64,000 nucleotides of DNA from Cruoricaptor ignavus (GTDB lineage: Bacteria > Bacteroidota > Bacteroidia > Flavobacteriales > Weeksellaceae). The DNA is taken from NCBI RefSeq assembly GCF_900141665.1, contig NZ_FQYI01000002.1:310001-374000 (forward strand). Reading direction: 5' to 3'. The notes below the pieces were generated by a model. That model searched no databases. It was not told the origin of the DNA and saw nothing but the letters and a program-made list of their open reading frames with translations. Shown here piece by piece: positions 17,869 through 26,738 of the stretch (within the stretch, counting starts at the first letter, position 1; each line of letters begins with the position of its first letter). A program made the translations under genes and the position numbers.

Positions 17869-18993
17869 ATGATTTTTGAACTGACGACTTTGCCTGGTGA
17901 TAGCAGGCCGGTTTTCATCACCGGAAATTTCTGCGATTGGCAACCAAGATTGCCGGCCTACCAACTTTTGCAAATTGCGGATGGCCGCTATAAAATCGAA
18001 GTTCCCGACGAAAATTTACCCGAAAAAATAGAGTACAAATATTCCAGAGGTGGCTGGGAAAATGTGGAACTGGATACCGAAGGAAAAATAACCTCCAACC
18101 GAAAATGCCGGAAAACAGAGGGCTTCCGGCAAGATTTGGTGGAAAACTGGCGGTACAACTGGGGCCCTTTCAAGCAGGAATTTTTCCCGATTTGCGAAGT
18201 AATTTCCGAAGAATTCTATATGCCGCAGCTTGATAGGACGCGGAAAGTTTGGGCGCTGCTCCCGCACAATTATTACGAAACCGAAAAAAGGTACCCCGTG
18301 CTTTACCTGCACGATGCGCAGAACCTTTTCAACGAAGGCTCGCCGTATGGCAACTGGGAAATTGATAAGAAACTTTCCATCCTGGCGGAATATGGCCGCG
18401 GCGATATCATCGTGATAGCGGTGGACCATGGCAAGGAAGCGAGAATCAGCGAGTATATTTTCGATAACGATGCGGTGAGCAATGGCTCGGAAGGCAAGCG
18501 CTACATCCGCTTCATTACTGATACGCTGAAACCCTTTGTAGATGCCAACTTCCGCACATTGAAAGAGCGGGAATTCACGGGAATTGGCGGCAGTTCGCTG
18601 GGCGGCCTCATTAGCATTTACAGCGGCTTCCTGTACCCGGAAGTTTACAGCAAGCTGATGATCTTCTCGCCGTCATTATGGGTGGAGCCGCGCAACAATT
18701 TCCCGATGGTTGGCTTCCGCAAGCCGTTTGATTTAAAAATGTACATCTACGGTGGAGAAAAGGAAGGCAGCAGAATGGTGGCACGGATAAAGCGTTTCGT
18801 GAAAACGATGCACCAGTGGGAATACAAAAATTTCTTCAAACTGGATGTAAAGGTAAGCATCAATCCGCAGGGCAAGCACAACGAATTTTACTGGTCTCAG
18901 GAATTTCCTGCAGCGGTGGAATGGCTCTACTTTGATTCCTTGGAAGACCCGAAAAATTTGGCGGAAAGCGCAGCAACAGAGCACCAAAAATAA
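17869..18993 (+). CDS. Alpha/beta-hydrolase (esterase family) with N-terminal carbohydrate-binding-like domain
   Basis: 374 residues. The first 95 residues resemble a CBM20/CBM48-type sandwich (PVFITGNFCDWQPRL...YKYSRGGWENVELDTEGK). The rest is an esterase-D-like alpha/beta hydrolase with the nucleophile elbow GIGGSSLGG (Ser243). It shares its layout with enterochelin-esterase-like enzymes, so it may cleave ester bonds of a small molecule. It lies 5 bases upstream of an M17 aminopeptidase and starts the co-directional run that ends at 28991. Whether it shares a pathway with the ligases downstream is inference. Confidence 0.82.
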   Translation: MIFELTTLPGDSRPVFITGNFCDWQPRLPAYQLLQIADGRYKIEVPDENLPEKIEYKYSRGGWENVELDTEGKITSNRKCRKTEGFRQDLVENWRYNWGPFKQEFFPICEVISEEFYMPQLDRTRKVWALLPHNYYETEKRYPVLYLHDAQNLFNEGSPYGNWEIDKKLSILAEYGRGDIIVIAVDHGKEARISEYIFDNDAVSNGSEGKRYIRFITDTLKPFVDANFRTLKEREFTGIGGSSLGGLISIYSGFLYPEVYSKLMIFSPSLWVEPRNNFPMVGFRKPFDLKMYIYGGEKEGSRMVARIKRFVKTMHQWEYKNFFKLDVKVSINPQGKHNEFYWSQEFPAAVEWLYFDSLEDPKNLAESAATEHQK

Positions 18994-18998
18994 ATAGT

Positions 18999-20414
18999 AT
19001 GATAAAAATTTCAAATTCACAAAACACTGATTATCAGCAGATTATAAAGCTGTTCACCGAAAAAACCTGGCAAGAATTTCAGGCAGATTTCCCTAATTTA
19101 TCGGAACAATTCTTCTCCGGAAAAAAGGGCGAAGAATTTATTGTCATTAATGAAAATGGGCAAAGCGTTTTTCTCTTAGGCTTTGGCGAAAGCATTCCGC
19201 ACGATGCAGATTTGCAGAAATCGGCAAAAAAATTTTCCTGGCAAAACAGGAAGAAATTCACTGAAAAACCAACGGAAATTCAGGCGAAAAATTTTACCGA
19301 AGAAAACCTGAAATCCTTTGCCAGAGGGCTTTTCCTGGGAACCTATCATTATCCATTTGAGAGAAGCCATCCATTCTGGAAGGAAGGTTTTTCATTAAAT
19401 CTGAAAAATTTTTCCGACGAAAAAATTGCTGAAATATCCACGGAAATCAATGCAATTTGCGAAGGCCAGTTTGCAGCGATGGATTGGCTAAACAAGCCTG
19501 CGAATTTTAAAAAGGTGCCGCAAATTTCCGAATTCATTAAAAATATTTCAGAAAAATACGGCATAAAATACACGGCCTACAATTCCGAAACCTGCGCAGC
19601 CAGAGGCCTTGGTGCATTTTTGGCGGTCAATCAGGGAAGCAAGGAAGAGGGCGCCTTCACGATTCTGGAATATCAGGGCGAATATCCAGAAAAAACCGTG
19701 GGACTTGTGGGAAAATGCGTGCTTTTCGATACCGGCGGAATCTCGCTGAAAAACCCGGAAAATATGCACTATATGAAAAGTGATTTGGGCGGCGCCACCG
19801 CAGTTCTCGGCACCTTGATCGCTGCCGCAGAAATGAAACTCCCGGTGAAAATCATCGCCATCCTTCCAATCACCGACAATGCAATTTCGGAAAACGCCTA
19901 CCTTCCATCAGATGTCGTGGCGGCGTACAACGGCAAAACGATAGAGGTGCTGAACACCGATGCCGAAGGCAGAATGACGCTGGCTGACGGACTGGCTTAC
20001 CTAACCAAAAACTATGAAACGGACTGCATCATCGATGTGGCGACTTTGACGGGAAGCACCGTGAGAATGTTCGGCGAAACCTGCGCCGCAATAATGGGCA
20101 ACGATGATGATTTGATAAAAAGCCTGATGCAAAGCGGCGAAGAAACCGGGCAAAGGCTTTGGCAGCTACCGCTTTGGGAAATTTGGGACGAGGAAATAAA
20201 ATCTGATGTGGCAGACCTTCGGAACATCTCGATGAAACCAATTGGCGATGCCATAGTTGCCGGGAAATTCCTGCAGCATTTCGTGGAAAATGGCGCTAAG
20301 TGGGCACATCTCGATATTGCAGGGATGGCCTTTGGCAAAGTGGACTACGCCAAAGAAAAAGCGGCTACAGGCTACGGCGTGCAGCTTCTGTTAAATTTTC
20401 TTAAAAAACCTTAA
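18999..20414 (+). CDS. M17 family leucyl-type aminopeptidase
   Basis: 471 residues. M17 enzymes are hexameric two-metal exopeptidases in the cytosol. The metal-ligand motifs are visible: VGKCVLFDTGGISLK, then MKSDLGGATAVLG, and the signature NTDAEGRMTLADGLAY. The N-terminal third is divergent, as is usual. It follows the esterase gene by 5 bases. A gap of 143 bases separates it from the ATP-grasp gene at 20558, so it may be part of the same transcript or the end of a shorter one. It could trim peptides made by the downstream ligases, or serve general turnover. Confidence 0.92.
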   Translation: MIKISNSQNTDYQQIIKLFTEKTWQEFQADFPNLSEQFFSGKKGEEFIVINENGQSVFLLGFGESIPHDADLQKSAKKFSWQNRKKFTEKPTEIQAKNFTEENLKSFARGLFLGTYHYPFERSHPFWKEGFSLNLKNFSDEKIAEISTEINAICEGQFAAMDWLNKPANFKKVPQISEFIKNISEKYGIKYTAYNSETCAARGLGAFLAVNQGSKEEGAFTILEYQGEYPEKTVGLVGKCVLFDTGGISLKNPENMHYMKSDLGGATAVLGTLIAAAEMKLPVKIIAILPITDNAISENAYLPSDVVAAYNGKTIEVLNTDAEGRMTLADGLAYLTKNYETDCIIDVATLTGSTVRMFGETCAAIMGNDDDLIKSLMQSGEETGQRLWQLPLWEIWDEEIKSDVADLRNISMKPIGDAIVAGKFLQHFVENGAKWAHLDIAGMAFGKVDYAKEKAATGYGVQLLLNFLKKP

Positions 20415-20557
20415 AAAATATTTTTCTATCTGATTTTAATTTCTTAACATTGACGGATATTTCGGCTTTCTCATAGAATGAAAGTTTTTGTTTAATGAAA
20501 ATTAATTTAAAACTTTATTCCTTGCTGAAATTCTAACAGAAAATTAAAATCAGTGCA

Positions 20558-21769
20558 ATGGAAACAAAAACCATCGTTTGTTTGGCCTGTTCCTTCAAAG
20601 GCAGTGATTTCATCACCGAATTCGCCAAAAATGGCGACAGGATTTTGCTCATCACTTCCGCACATTTGCGCGAAAAGCCTTGGCCTTGGCACGCCATCGC
20701 AGATGTGTTTTATATGGAGGAAACCGAGCCGTGGAAGTGGAATCTACAGCATTTGGTGGAAGGTTTTGCGCATTTGCTTCGGCGGGAAAAGGTGGAAGCC
20801 ATCATTGCGCTGGATGATTATGATGTGGAAAAAGCCGCGAAACTTCGGGAAGTTTTCCGCATTTCTGGGATGGGACAGAGCACGCACCGGAACTTCCGCG
20901 ATAAACTGGCAATGCGGATGAAGGCGCTGGACGAAGGCATACCTGTGCCGGAATTTACCGCCGTTTTCAACGATGATGCGGTGAATGATTTTGCCGAGAA
21001 AATCCCTGCACCCTGGGTTCTGAAACCACGCTCAGAAGCTTCTGCGATGGGCATCCGGAAAATCCATTCCAAAGAGGAACTTTGGCAGGCAATCAACGAG
21101 CTGGGCAACCAGAGGCACCTCTTCCTGCTGGAAGCCTTCAAACCGGGCGATGTTTTCCACACGGATTCTCTGGTTTACAAAAACCGCGTGGCTTTCCTGT
21201 GCGCTTCGCAGTACGGCGAGCCACCGATGCAGGTTTCGCACAACGGCGGAATCTTCCAGACGAGGACTTTAGACAAAAAAACCGATGAATACAAGGCGCT
21301 GGAAAAACTTAACGCCAAAGTTCTAAAAGCCTTCGGGCTGAAGCACGGCGCCGCACACACGGAATTCATCCGAAATAAAGAAAACGGCGAGTGGTATTTC
21401 TTGGAAACTTCGTCCAGAGTTGGCGGCGCACACATTGCCGATATGGTGGAAGCGGCTACGGAAGTGAACATCTGGGCAGAATGGGCGCGAATTGAACAAG
21501 CCGTGCTGCACGGCGAAAGGTACAAACTGAAAAAGCCAAAGCCAAAACCGGCAGGGCTTACCGTGGCGCTTTCATCGCAGCAGAAGCAGGATTATTCCCG
21601 GTTTTCCCAGGATAATATTTTGAAAACCATTGAGCTGGATTATCATTTTGTCATCGTTCATCAGGCGGCAAATGATGAAGATTTGGCAAAATCAATGGAT
21701 GATGCCGCGGCGAAAATTTCGCAATCCACACTTAGCGTGATGCCGGCGAAAACCGGCGGAAGAACCTAA
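20558..21769 (+). CDS. ATP-grasp amide ligase 1 (carboxylate-amine ligase-like)
   Basis: 403 residues. ATP-grasp enzymes activate a carboxylate as acyl phosphate and join it to an amine. A Rossmann-like N-terminus (to about 100) leads to the grasp domain: PWVLKPR (ATP-binding Lys), FLLEAFKPGDVFH, then AAHTEFI and the metal-binding YFLETSSRVGGAHIADMVE, which is where family members have E-x-N-x-R-xGG. This arrangement resembles L-amino acid ligases and biotin-carboxylase-like ligases. No substrate is assigned. It opens the tightly packed group 20558-28991. Confidence 0.82.
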   Translation: METKTIVCLACSFKGSDFITEFAKNGDRILLITSAHLREKPWPWHAIADVFYMEETEPWKWNLQHLVEGFAHLLRREKVEAIIALDDYDVEKAAKLREVFRISGMGQSTHRNFRDKLAMRMKALDEGIPVPEFTAVFNDDAVNDFAEKIPAPWVLKPRSEASAMGIRKIHSKEELWQAINELGNQRHLFLLEAFKPGDVFHTDSLVYKNRVAFLCASQYGEPPMQVSHNGGIFQTRTLDKKTDEYKALEKLNAKVLKAFGLKHGAAHTEFIRNKENGEWYFLETSSRVGGAHIADMVEAATEVNIWAEWARIEQAVLHGERYKLKKPKPKPAGLTVALSSQQKQDYSRFSQDNILKTIELDYHFVIVHQAANDEDLAKSMDDAAAKISQSTLSVMPAKTGGRT

Positions 21770-21784
21770 CCCTAAAAATCAGGT

Positions 21785-22495
21785 ATGCCAAAAATAGAAT
21801 TTACAGATTATTACTCTCACAAGCTTGGGCTAAATGTTCAGGTGGAAATTACAGGCCACTATGGTTTCCCAGTCCTGATGTTCCCAACTTCCCAAGGTTC
21901 GTTTTTGCAGAATAGGGATTTCGGGCTGAACGGAAGCCTGCATCACTGGACGGAAAACGGACGGCTGAAACTCTTCAATGTGCAAACCATTGACAAACTG
22001 AGCTTTTACGACCGCACAATTCCTGCCTGGAAGAAAATCCGGAACCACGAGCTTTGGATACAGTTTCTCGCGCAAGAATATGTGCCCTACCTGATGCATA
22101 CGCACGGCGTTTCGCGCATTGCAGTTGCCGGCGCAAGTTTCGGCGGGTATCACGCCGCAGATTTTGCCTTTCGTTTTCCAGGGATGGTTTCGCACCTGTT
22201 CTGCCTTTCCGGCGCGTTCAACATTCGAAGCTTTATGGATGGCTATGATGATGCGCTGGTTTATATGAACTGCCCCAATGAATTCGTGAAAAACGATGAA
22301 GCTTGGAAATACAAGCATATGCACATCGTGCTTTCCACGTCAGACTGGGACATCTGCCTGGAACCAACGAGGGAAATGGCAGGAATCCTCCGCAGCAAAG
22401 GCATCAACCATTGGTATGACGAGAAAAAATGGATAAGGCACGACTGGCCTCTTTGGCGACTGGCTTTGCCGGAATATGTGGCGGCGCTTTTTTAA
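21785..22495 (+). CDS. Esterase (COG4947-like alpha/beta hydrolase)
   Basis: 236 residues. The nucleophile elbow is AVAGASFGGYHAADFAF with Ser118. The N-terminal HYGFPVLMFPTSQGSFLQNRDFG is characteristic of the COG4947 esterase group. It is cytosolic as there is no signal peptide. It lies 15 bases after ATP-grasp 1 and 23 before ATP-grasp 2, so it likely acts on the same pathway, for example by releasing an ester or thioester intermediate. Substrate unknown. Confidence 0.82.
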   Translation: MPKIEFTDYYSHKLGLNVQVEITGHYGFPVLMFPTSQGSFLQNRDFGLNGSLHHWTENGRLKLFNVQTIDKLSFYDRTIPAWKKIRNHELWIQFLAQEYVPYLMHTHGVSRIAVAGASFGGYHAADFAFRFPGMVSHLFCLSGAFNIRSFMDGYDDALVYMNCPNEFVKNDEAWKYKHMHIVLSTSDWDICLEPTREMAGILRSKGINHWYDEKKWIRHDWPLWRLALPEYVAALF

Positions 22496-22518
22496 CAAAT
22501 TAACAAAAAACAAATGAT

Positions 22519-23523
22519 ATGAAAAAAATCGGCATCCTTTTCGGAATGGAAGACACCTTTCCGTGGGCATTTATCGACAAAGTAAACGAGCTGGGCAACG
22601 GTGAATTTGTGGCTGAGCCTGTGATGATACACCGCGTGGAACAGGGTGCTGCAACGGATTACGCCGTAATTATCGACAGGATTTCTCAGGATGTGCCCTT
22701 CTACCGTGCCTACCTGAAAAACGCAGCAATGAACGGCACCTGCATCATCAACAATCCTTTCTGGTGGTCTGCAGATGAGAAGTTTTTCAACAATGCCCTG
22801 ATGACCAAAATCGGGATTCCATTGCCGAAAACCGTAATCCTGCCAACCTATGAAAGGCCGGCGAACACGAAGGAAACCTCGTTCCGCAATATGTACTTCC
22901 CGCACGATTGGGATTACATCTTCGATTATGTGGGCTTCCCGGCATTTATGAAGCCGCACGATGGCGGTGGCTGGCGTGATGTGTACAAAGTGCATAATGC
23001 GGATGAGCTTTTCGATGCGCACTCGAAATCTCATACTTTGGTGATGATGCTTCAGGAAAATATTGAATTTGAAGATTATTACCGCGTGTACTGCCTCGGC
23101 AGAAAATATGTGCACATAATGCCGTACGAGCCGAGAAACCCGCACCATCTCAGGTACGCCACCACGCACAAAACCGAGGGCGAAGCAAGGAAGAAACTGC
23201 TGAAAACCATCGAGGATTATACCCTGAAAATCAACAAGGCATTGGGATACGATTTCAACACGGTGGAATTTGCGGTAAGGGACGGTATACCGTACGCCAT
23301 CGATTTCTGCAACCCTGCACCAGATGCAGATCGGAATTCCGTGGGCGAAGAAAATTTCCAGTGGGTTGTAGAGCACGCCGCAAAGCTTGCCATCGAAAAG
23401 GCGAGAGAATTTGAGCCAGGGAAAATAAAAATCGACTGGGGAGAATTCGTTCGGGATTCGATGAGTGAGAAAGATGAGGACAAGGTTAAGGTTGAGGTTG
23501 ATGTTAAGGCTAAGAAAAAGTAG
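22519..23523 (+). CDS. ATP-grasp amide ligase 2 (RimK-like)
   Basis: 334 residues. The grasp domain shows PAFMKPHDGGGWRDVYKV (ATP-binding Lys and glycine-rich loop), MMLQENIEFEDYYRVYCLG, and the metal site FNTVEFAVRDGIPYAIDFCNPAPDAD. The layout is RimK/glutathione-synthetase-like. The last 15 residues are a low-complexity KVKVEVDVKAKKK tail encoded by a hexamer repeat, probably dispensable. Gap to the GCS2 gene is 75 bases. Substrate unknown. Confidence 0.82.
   Translation: MKKIGILFGMEDTFPWAFIDKVNELGNGEFVAEPVMIHRVEQGAATDYAVIIDRISQDVPFYRAYLKNAAMNGTCIINNPFWWSADEKFFNNALMTKIGIPLPKTVILPTYERPANTKETSFRNMYFPHDWDYIFDYVGFPAFMKPHDGGGWRDVYKVHNADELFDAHSKSHTLVMMLQENIEFEDYYRVYCLGRKYVHIMPYEPRNPHHLRYATTHKTEGEARKKLLKTIEDYTLKINKALGYDFNTVEFAVRDGIPYAIDFCNPAPDADRNSVGEENFQWVVEHAAKLAIEKAREFEPGKIKIDWGEFVRDSMSEKDEDKVKVEVDVKAKKK
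23481..23514 (+). repeat. GGTTAAG/GGTTGAG hexamer repeat in the coding end of ATP-grasp 2
   Basis: Tandem, slightly degenerate six-base units (AAGGTT, GAGGTT, GATGTT, AAGGCT) encode alternating charged residue and valine or alanine, then Lys-rich sequence before the stop. The words match the non-coding repeat at 17053-17098. Confidence 0.6.
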
Positions 23524-23598
23524 GTGAAATTTTTATCCTTTAAAATTCCTTAACTTACTGATTATCATTATTTTATCTAATCCCAAAAACATTGTGCG

Positions 23599-24726
23599 AT
23601 GAGCAAATTTACCATCGGTATCGAAGAAGAATACCAAATCATCGACAAAGAAACCCGTGATTTGGTATCGCATGTTTCAAAGATTTTGGACAGCGGAAGC
23701 TGCGTCATCAAGGAAAACCTAAAAAACGAGATGCACGAATCCGTAATAGAGATGGAAACCTGCATCTGCAAAGACATTTCGCAAGCAAGGCAGGAACTGA
23801 CCGACCTGCGTACAAAGCTTGTGCACACAGCGCACGAGCAAGGCCTGAGAGTTTCCGGCGGAGGGACGCATCCGTTTTCGCACTGGCGTGAAATCAACAT
23901 TACGGCTGGTGAGCGCTACACGAAAATCGTGAGCGACCTTGGCGATGTAGCACGCTCTAACCTGATTTTCGGGCTGCATGTCCACATCGGATTGCCAAAC
24001 CCAAAGGATGGCATTAAAATCCAAAATGAAATACGCACATTTCTGCCGCTGATCTACGCACTTTCCACCAACTCACCGTTTTGGATTGGGCGGAAAACCG
24101 GCTTCAAATCTTACCGCCACCACATCTTCACCAAATTCCCAAGAACTGGAATTCCGGAATATTTCGACACCAACGAAGATTACCTGGAATACATAGACCT
24201 GCTGGTAAAGGCCGGCACGATAGACAACGCGAAGAAAATCTGGTGGGACCTCAGGGTGCACCCCTTCTACCCTACCATAGAATTCCGCATCTGCGATATG
24301 CCACTGAAAATAGAGGAAACGGTGTGCATAGCCGCAATAATGCAGGCACTGGTTGCCAAAACCTGCCAGCTTCACGCCGAAGGAAAATCCCTTCCGATAA
24401 TCCGCAAGATGAACATCACCGAAAATAAATGGCGGGCTGCAAAAATGGGCGCCGAAGCAGAATTCATTAACTTTGAAACCAAGGAAATCTACCCGCTAGA
24501 AAAGCACCTGGAAGAATTGCTGAGACTGATAGACGATCAGCTGGATGAGCTGGGAAGCCGGGAAGCCGTGGAATATGTGTGGGAAATAATGAAGAACGGC
24601 ACCGGTGCAGACAGGCAGCTGAAAATCTACGAAGAAACCGGCGACCTTGCCAAGGTGGTAGATTATATGATTGCGGAAACGGAATACGGCATTACGCACA
24701 CGAACACTTACGATTTTGCAGAATGA
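23599..24726 (+). CDS. YbdK-like carboxylate-amine ligase (GCS2 family)
   Basis: 375 residues, the same size as E. coli YbdK. GCS2 proteins have a glutamine-synthetase-like fold and join the gamma-carboxylate of glutamate or a similar acid to an amine. Visible features: FTIGIEEEYQIID at the start (metal-binding glutamates), EMHESVIEMETCICKD, GGGTHPFSHW, NLIFGLHVHIGLP, and WWDLRVHPFYPTIEFRICD. The stop overlaps the start of the glutamine amidotransferase gene (ATGA), so the two are coupled. YbdK itself shows only weak glutamate-cysteine ligase activity; the real substrate here is unknown. Confidence 0.9.
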   Translation: MSKFTIGIEEEYQIIDKETRDLVSHVSKILDSGSCVIKENLKNEMHESVIEMETCICKDISQARQELTDLRTKLVHTAHEQGLRVSGGGTHPFSHWREINITAGERYTKIVSDLGDVARSNLIFGLHVHIGLPNPKDGIKIQNEIRTFLPLIYALSTNSPFWIGRKTGFKSYRHHIFTKFPRTGIPEYFDTNEDYLEYIDLLVKAGTIDNAKKIWWDLRVHPFYPTIEFRICDMPLKIEETVCIAAIMQALVAKTCQLHAEGKSLPIIRKMNITENKWRAAKMGAEAEFINFETKEIYPLEKHLEELLRLIDDQLDELGSREAVEYVWEIMKNGTGADRQLKIYEETGDLAKVVDYMIAETEYGITHTNTYDFAE

Positions 24727-25559
24727 AAGAAATCAGAATCGCTGTACTCGATATGAACAACGGGAAGGAAAACCAGGGCTTCCCAAACATCTTAGAAATA
24801 TGTGAAAATTTCCGGAACAATGCTGGCAGCGTAAGCATAGAGACCTTCGATGTAAGGCAGAAGGACGAGATACCGAAGGTTGAAGATTACGACATCTTCA
24901 TCTCTTCCGGCGGACCGGGAACACCAGAAAGAGAAGGCCACAGCTGGGAACAGAAGTGGACGGATTTTCTGGACGGCGTCTGGAATTTTAACAAAAAAAA
25001 CTGCGACAAGAAATACCTCTTCCTGATATGCCATTCGTTTCAGCTGGCGGCCATCCATTGGAAGCTGGGCACGGTAAACCGCCGGAAATCCTACTCCTTC
25101 GGCGTGATGCCCATCCACAAAACGGAGGCCGGCGAAAAGGAATTCCTTTTCCACAAGCTGAACGAGCCGTTCTATGGCGTGGATTCCAGGCAGTACCAAT
25201 TCATCCAACCAGATCATGAAAGGCTTGAAAAACTCGGGATGAAAATAGTGGCGATAGAAAAGGAGAGGCCGCATATTGAGCTGGAAAGAGCAGTGATGGC
25301 GATACGCTATTCGCCGGAAATATTCGGGACGCAGTTTCATCCGGAGGCCAATCCTGATGGGATGCTGCGCAATCTGGAAGAAGAGAAAAACCGCGATGCG
25401 ATGATACGGGATTATGGCGAACAGAAGTACATCGATACAATAAAGCAGCTGGCTGACGAAGATAAAATTTCGCTGACGAGGAGCCAAATACTGCCGGCAT
25501 TTTTGTGGATGGCAGCGCACCAGATGAGAATTTACGATTTAATTTGCACCGATGATTAA
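24723..25559 (+). CDS. Class I glutamine amidotransferase
   Basis: 278 residues from the ATG at 24723, which overlaps the upstream stop; a longer frame from 24579 is out of keeping with the family. The catalytic triad is Cys103 in LICHSFQLAA and His206/Glu208 in TQFHPEANPDG. GATase domains release ammonia from glutamine for a partner synthase. The nucleophile segment is ICHSF rather than the usual GxCxG. No synthase domain is fused, so the ammonia acceptor is probably one of the neighbouring ligases. The end of the gene overlaps the next ATP-grasp gene by 8 bases. Confidence 0.88.
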   Translation: MKEIRIAVLDMNNGKENQGFPNILEICENFRNNAGSVSIETFDVRQKDEIPKVEDYDIFISSGGPGTPEREGHSWEQKWTDFLDGVWNFNKKNCDKKYLFLICHSFQLAAIHWKLGTVNRRKSYSFGVMPIHKTEAGEKEFLFHKLNEPFYGVDSRQYQFIQPDHERLEKLGMKIVAIEKERPHIELERAVMAIRYSPEIFGTQFHPEANPDGMLRNLEEEKNRDAMIRDYGEQKYIDTIKQLADEDKISLTRSQILPAFLWMAAHQMRIYDLICTDD

Positions 25560-26736
25560 AGAATACAGAGCGCGCTTCAACTCGGAATATTCGCCGCAAA
25601 AGTTTCAGGAAATGATGGGCATCATCCAGGAAAATGCCGGTTTTTCGCCGGAATTTAAAATTTCAGAAACGCCTGTTTTCCTGCCGAAAGAATTTTTCGG
25701 GAAAATTACTGAGGCTTGCGAAAGCATCATCGCACAAATCCGTGAAATTCCGGAAAGCGAACTGCAGAAGGCCATCCCGGAAAATTGCAGAGTACCGAAC
25801 GATGGCACGCAGCCGCATTTTATCGCCATAGATTTTGGGATTTGCAAAAACGAAGGCGGCGAATTGGTACCGCAACTTATTGAGCTTCAGGCTTTTCCGT
25901 CGCTTTTCGGTTATCAGTATTTTTACCGTTTGGCGATGAATGAGGTGTATCCCTTCACCAATGATTTCCACAAATTTTGGACGCCGGAAGAATACCGCGA
26001 GGTTTTGCGGGAACTCATCATAGGCGATGAAAATCCTGAAAATGTGGTGCTGCTGGAAATTTTCCCGGAAAAGCAGAAAACGAGGATAGACTTCGTTTTC
26101 ACGGAAAAAATCCTGGGCATAAAAACCGTGTGCCTTACCAGGGTGAAAAAACGCGGCAAGGAAATTTTCTATGAAAACGAGCGCGGAGAACTCGTGAAAA
26201 TCAAGCGGATCTATAACCGCATAATTTTCGATGAACTACTGAAAATCAATGACTTAGAAACGGAATTCAATTTCTGCGACGATGTGGATGCAGAGTGGAT
26301 TACGCACCCTAATTGGTTTTTCAAGATTTCGAAATTCATCCTGCCAAAACTGCGGCACCAGTACATCCCGCAAAGTTTCTATCTTTCGGATTTCCCTGAA
26401 AATGAAGAACTTAGCCACTTCGTTCTGAAGCCACTGTTTTCTTTTGCAGGGCAAGGCGTAAACCTTCACCCTACGAAAAACGACCTTGAAAAAATCAGTG
26501 ACAGGGCCAGCTGGATAATGCAGCGGAAGGTGCAGTTTGAGCCGGTTTTCGAAGATGTGAACGGAGAATTTTCCAAGGCGGAAATCCGGATGCTCTACAT
26601 CTGGAAGGATGGCGAAGAGCCAACTTTTATGACGAATCTTGTGCGGATGACCAAGTCGGAATTTGCAAATGTGGATTTCAACCGCAAACCGGAAATCTGG
26701 ACGGGCAGCTCCATCGCATTCTTCCCGAAAGATTAA
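25552..26736 (+). CDS. ATP-grasp-like protein 3
   Basis: 394 residues. The C-terminal third shows grasp-type elements: HFVLKPLFSFAGQGVNLHP (ATP-binding Lys and glycine loop), WIMQRKVQFEP, and a terminal RMLYIWKDG...TNLVRM...NVDFNR...GSSIAFF segment with the arginine and asparagine expected near the metal site. It is more divergent than the other two ligases and may resemble the glutathionylspermidine-synthase branch. The start overlaps the GATase end by 8 bases and the stop lies 2 bases before the exporter start. Coupled translation suggests one complex or pathway. Confidence 0.7.
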   Translation: MIKEYRARFNSEYSPQKFQEMMGIIQENAGFSPEFKISETPVFLPKEFFGKITEACESIIAQIREIPESELQKAIPENCRVPNDGTQPHFIAIDFGICKNEGGELVPQLIELQAFPSLFGYQYFYRLAMNEVYPFTNDFHKFWTPEEYREVLRELIIGDENPENVVLLEIFPEKQKTRIDFVFTEKILGIKTVCLTRVKKRGKEIFYENERGELVKIKRIYNRIIFDELLKINDLETEFNFCDDVDAEWITHPNWFFKISKFILPKLRHQYIPQSFYLSDFPENEELSHFVLKPLFSFAGQGVNLHPTKNDLEKISDRASWIMQRKVQFEPVFEDVNGEFSKAEIRMLYIWKDGEEPTFMTNLVRMTKSEFANVDFNRKPEIWTGSSIAFFPKD

Positions 26737-26738
26737 AT

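Noticed and set aside
22492..23376. 294-codon minus-strand frame inside ATP-grasp 2
   Set aside because: Shadow of the ligase gene; no start signal or motif.
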